NCBI GenBank assembly: GCA_030727885.1
Contig: JANRAT010000054.1
Location: 1-6,129 of the forward strand
DNA: 6,129 bases
Reading direction: 5' to 3'
Origin: Rhodospirillales bacterium
GTDB taxonomy: Bacteria; Pseudomonadota; Alphaproteobacteria; Rhodospirillales; Casp-alpha2
Part shown: positions 5,081 to 6,129 of the stretch, piece after piece
Numbering within the stretch: position 1 is the first letter of the stretch
Layout: the number at the start of each line of letters is the position of its first letter
Translations under genes and position numbers: made by a program
Notes under the pieces: model-generated
Database searches by the model: none
Told to the model about the DNA's origin: nothing
The model's input: only the letters and a program-made list of their open reading frames with translations

Positions 5081-5108
5081 AACATATTCCTCACAGCGAA
5101 TATGTAAA
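5081..5108 (-). promoter_or_regulatory. Candidate promoter of the HbpS-like gene
   Basis: On the minus strand TTTACA (5108-5103, five of six matches to the -35 consensus) and TATGTT (5086-5081, four of six) are separated by 16 bases. Transcription would begin near 5074, giving a leader of about 78 bases before the ATG at 4996. The inverted repeat at 5082-5105 fills the space between and over the two hexamers, as expected for a repressor operator. Confidence 0.4.
5082..5105. promoter_or_regulatory. Operator-like inverted repeat ACATATTC-N8-GAATATGT
   Basis: ACATATTC (5082-5089) and GAATATGT (5098-5105) are perfect 8-bp inverted copies around an 8-base spacer, so the half-site centres are 16 bases apart. 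The repeat lies in the 165-base divergent gap between the HbpS-like gene and pgeF and coincides with the candidate promoter of the former. The size and symmetry fit a dimeric helix-turn-helix regulator. No regulator gene is present in the window and I do not recognise the motif. Confidence 0.55.
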
Positions 5109-5119
5109 GTGATGTAGCG

Positions 5120-5139
5120 GTTGGCCTTTCAAGGCCGAC
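5120..5139 (+). other. Hairpin just upstream of pgeF
   Basis: GTTGGCCT (5120-5127) and AGGCCGAC (5132-5139) can form an 8-bp stem with one G-U pair around the loop TTCA. No T-run follows on either strand, so it is not a standard terminator. It ends 22 bases before the pgeF ATG and includes AAGG (5131-5134), the only Shine-Dalgarno-like bases near a possible TTG start at 5144. It could therefore limit translation, or be incidental. Confidence 0.4.
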
Positions 5140-5161
5140 AGGATTGATTAATACTCGCACC

Positions 5162-5929
5162 ATGATCAAAGCGCAGAACCTGTCCCGTGATCCGGCTGTC
5201 CGGCATATGTTTTTTTCCCGTCAGGGCGGGATCAGCAGCGGTATATATTTCTCGCTGAACTGTGGGCTCGGGTCCAGCGATCTGCGCCCGGCGGTCGTCG
5301 ACAACCGGGCCCGGGCGATGGCGGCGCTGGATCAGGAGCCGAACCAGCTTGTGACATTATATCAGACCCATTCTCCGGACGCGGTTAGAATCCATGAGAT
5401 TTACGACGCGGCTGAGGCTCCGAAGGCCGATGGCATGGTCACAACCGAACCTGGCATTGTTCTCGGCATTCTGACGGCGGATTGCGCGCCGGTTCTGTTC
5501 GCCGATGCCGAGGCCGGTGTGATTGGTGCCGCGCATGCCGGCTGGAAAGGTGCGCTCGGCGGTGTCCTCGACGCGACCGTTGATCTGATGGTCGATGCCG
5601 GCGCGCAGAGAGACAGAATTTCTGCGGCGGTTGGCCCTTGTATTCAGCAAGCCTCATACGAAGTCGGAACTGATTTCCGGACATCGTTCCTCGAAGCTGG
5701 CATGGGAAACGAGCGGTTCTTCAAGAACGGCGCCGGCCCCGACAAGTTCCAGTTCGACTTGTCCGGCTATGTCAGCCAACGGCTTGATCAATGCAATATC
5801 GGCTCGATTGAAGCCCTTGGTTTTGATACGTATGCCGTCGAAGACCGGTTTTTCAGTTATCGGCGGGCGACCCATCGTAAAGAACCCGATTACGGCCGCC
5901 AGCTTTCGGCAATCGTTCTCAAGGGATAA
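5162..5929 (+). CDS. pgeF: Peptidoglycan editing factor PgeF (YfiH/LACC1-type multicopper-like purine nucleoside enzyme)
   Basis: This 255-residue protein belongs to the YfiH/DUF152 family (PF02578). E. coli PgeF prevents misincorporation of non-alanine residues into peptidoglycan precursors, and family members including human LACC1/FAMIN have purine nucleoside phosphorylase and adenosine deaminase activity. The metal-site residues appear as H70 in YQTHSPDAV, C108 in LTADCAPVLF and H125 in GAAHAGWKGALGG. VGPCIQQASYEVG (157-169), FDLSGYVSQRL (198-208) and FFSYRRATHRKEPDYGRQLS (230-249) complete the signature. It is probably cytoplasmic. The start is uncertain: the ATG at 5162 gives the normal family N-terminus (MIKAQNLSRDPAVRHMFFSR) but has no Shine-Dalgarno sequence, while a TTG at 5144 would add six residues. 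TAATAC at 5149-5154 would fit a -10 of a leaderless message beginning at the ATG, which is speculative. The next gene starts two bases after its stop. Confidence 0.95.
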   Translation: MIKAQNLSRDPAVRHMFFSRQGGISSGIYFSLNCGLGSSDLRPAVVDNRARAMAALDQEPNQLVTLYQTHSPDAVRIHEIYDAAEAPKADGMVTTEPGIVLGILTADCAPVLFADAEAGVIGAAHAGWKGALGGVLDATVDLMVDAGAQRDRISAAVGPCIQQASYEVGTDFRTSFLEAGMGNERFFKNGAGPDKFQFDLSGYVSQRLDQCNIGSIEALGFDTYAVEDRFFSYRRATHRKEPDYGRQLSAIVLKG

Positions 5930-5931
5930 TC

Positions 5932-6129
5932 ATGGCCATCCATTTTGCCGAATCCGAGCTCGCCCAGCGTCGTCATCGAGCCTGCCTTGCGATGGTCGAA
6001 GCCGGTCTGGACGGCATGCTTCTGTTTCGTCAGGAAAGCACGTTCTATCTGAGCGGTTATGACACGTTCGGTTATGTGTTTTTCCAGTGCCTGTATCTCG
6101 GGGCCGATGGCACCATGACACTGCTGACC
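5932..6129 (+). CDS. M24-family Xaa-Pro peptidase-like protein, N-terminal part only
   Basis: The frame starts at the ATG at 5932 and stays open for 66 codons to the window edge. AAGGGA (5921-5926), within the last codons of pgeF, lies five bases upstream as a good ribosome binding site, and only two bases separate the genes, so they are very likely cotranscribed. The product begins MAIHFAESELAQRRHRACLA and contains GLDGMLLFRQESTFYLSGYD (25-44) followed by TFGYVFFQC (45-53), the style of the creatinase N-terminal domain (PF01321) found before the M24 metallopeptidase domain in Xaa-Pro aminopeptidase/prolidase-like proteins. The catalytic metal-binding domain would lie outside the window, so activity cannot be judged. 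Ectoine hydrolase (DoeA) and creatinase relatives share this domain, so the substrate is unknown. Confidence 0.88.
   Translation, partial: MAIHFAESELAQRRHRACLAMVEAGLDGMLLFRQESTFYLSGYDTFGYVFFQCLYLGADGTMTLLT

Noticed and set aside
5070..5083. Second FNR-type box, TTGATGCATATAAC, upstream of the HbpS-like gene
   Set aside because: Only eight of ten defined positions match, and the second half-site is poor (ATAAC against ATCAA).

Overview
The window looks like chromosomal DNA of a free-living alphaproteobacterium, most like the Rhodospirillales (a Thalassospira- or Magnetospirillum-like lineage). This rests on protein style (an alphaproteobacterial UbiK beginning MQTQNKLFDDL, the run lgt / NDUFAF7-type methyltransferase / pgeF), a G+C content that looks to be in the upper 50s (not counted), and an intergenic palindromic repeat of a type common in proteobacteria. 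No RNA genes, insertion sequences, CRISPR arrays or phage genes are visible.

Layout, left to right. Positions 1-463 (minus strand) hold a YbjN-domain protein that runs off the left edge. An intergenic stretch follows, with one perfect DnaA-box sequence at 637-645. At 673-1062 (minus) is ubiK, a ubiquinone-biosynthesis accessory factor whose C-terminal tail is frameshifted: the expected Lys/Ala-rich tail is in another frame and ends at 725. A divergent promoter region then separates it from a plus-strand run: hldD (LPS heptose epimerase, 1197-2183), lgt (lipoprotein diacylglyceryl transferase, 2190-2990), an intergenic REP-like palindromic element (3017-3083), and an NDUFAF7/MidA-type methyltransferase (3102-4202).

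Two minus-strand genes come next: a small DUF2892 membrane protein (4199-4393), whose stop overlaps the methyltransferase stop, and an exported GlcG/HbpS-type protein (4478-4996). The plus strand then resumes with pgeF (5162-5929) and the beginning of an M24 Xaa-Pro-peptidase-like protein (5932 to the right edge).

The plus-strand genes are mostly housekeeping: LPS core (hldD), lipoprotein maturation (lgt), probable respiratory complex I assembly (methyltransferase), and peptidoglycan editing or purine metabolism (pgeF). The most distinctive part is the opposite-strand pair at 4199-4996 and its control DNA. A perfect FNR/FixK-type box (TTGAT-N4-ATCAA) and an 11-bp AT-rich inverted repeat lie upstream of the DUF2892 gene, and an 8-bp inverted repeat lies in the promoter region of the HbpS-like gene. 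This suggests a redox- or oxygen-controlled accessory module set between genes that are often neighbours. I see no clearly new multi-gene system; the frameshift in ubiK and the regulatory sites are the points most worth a second look.
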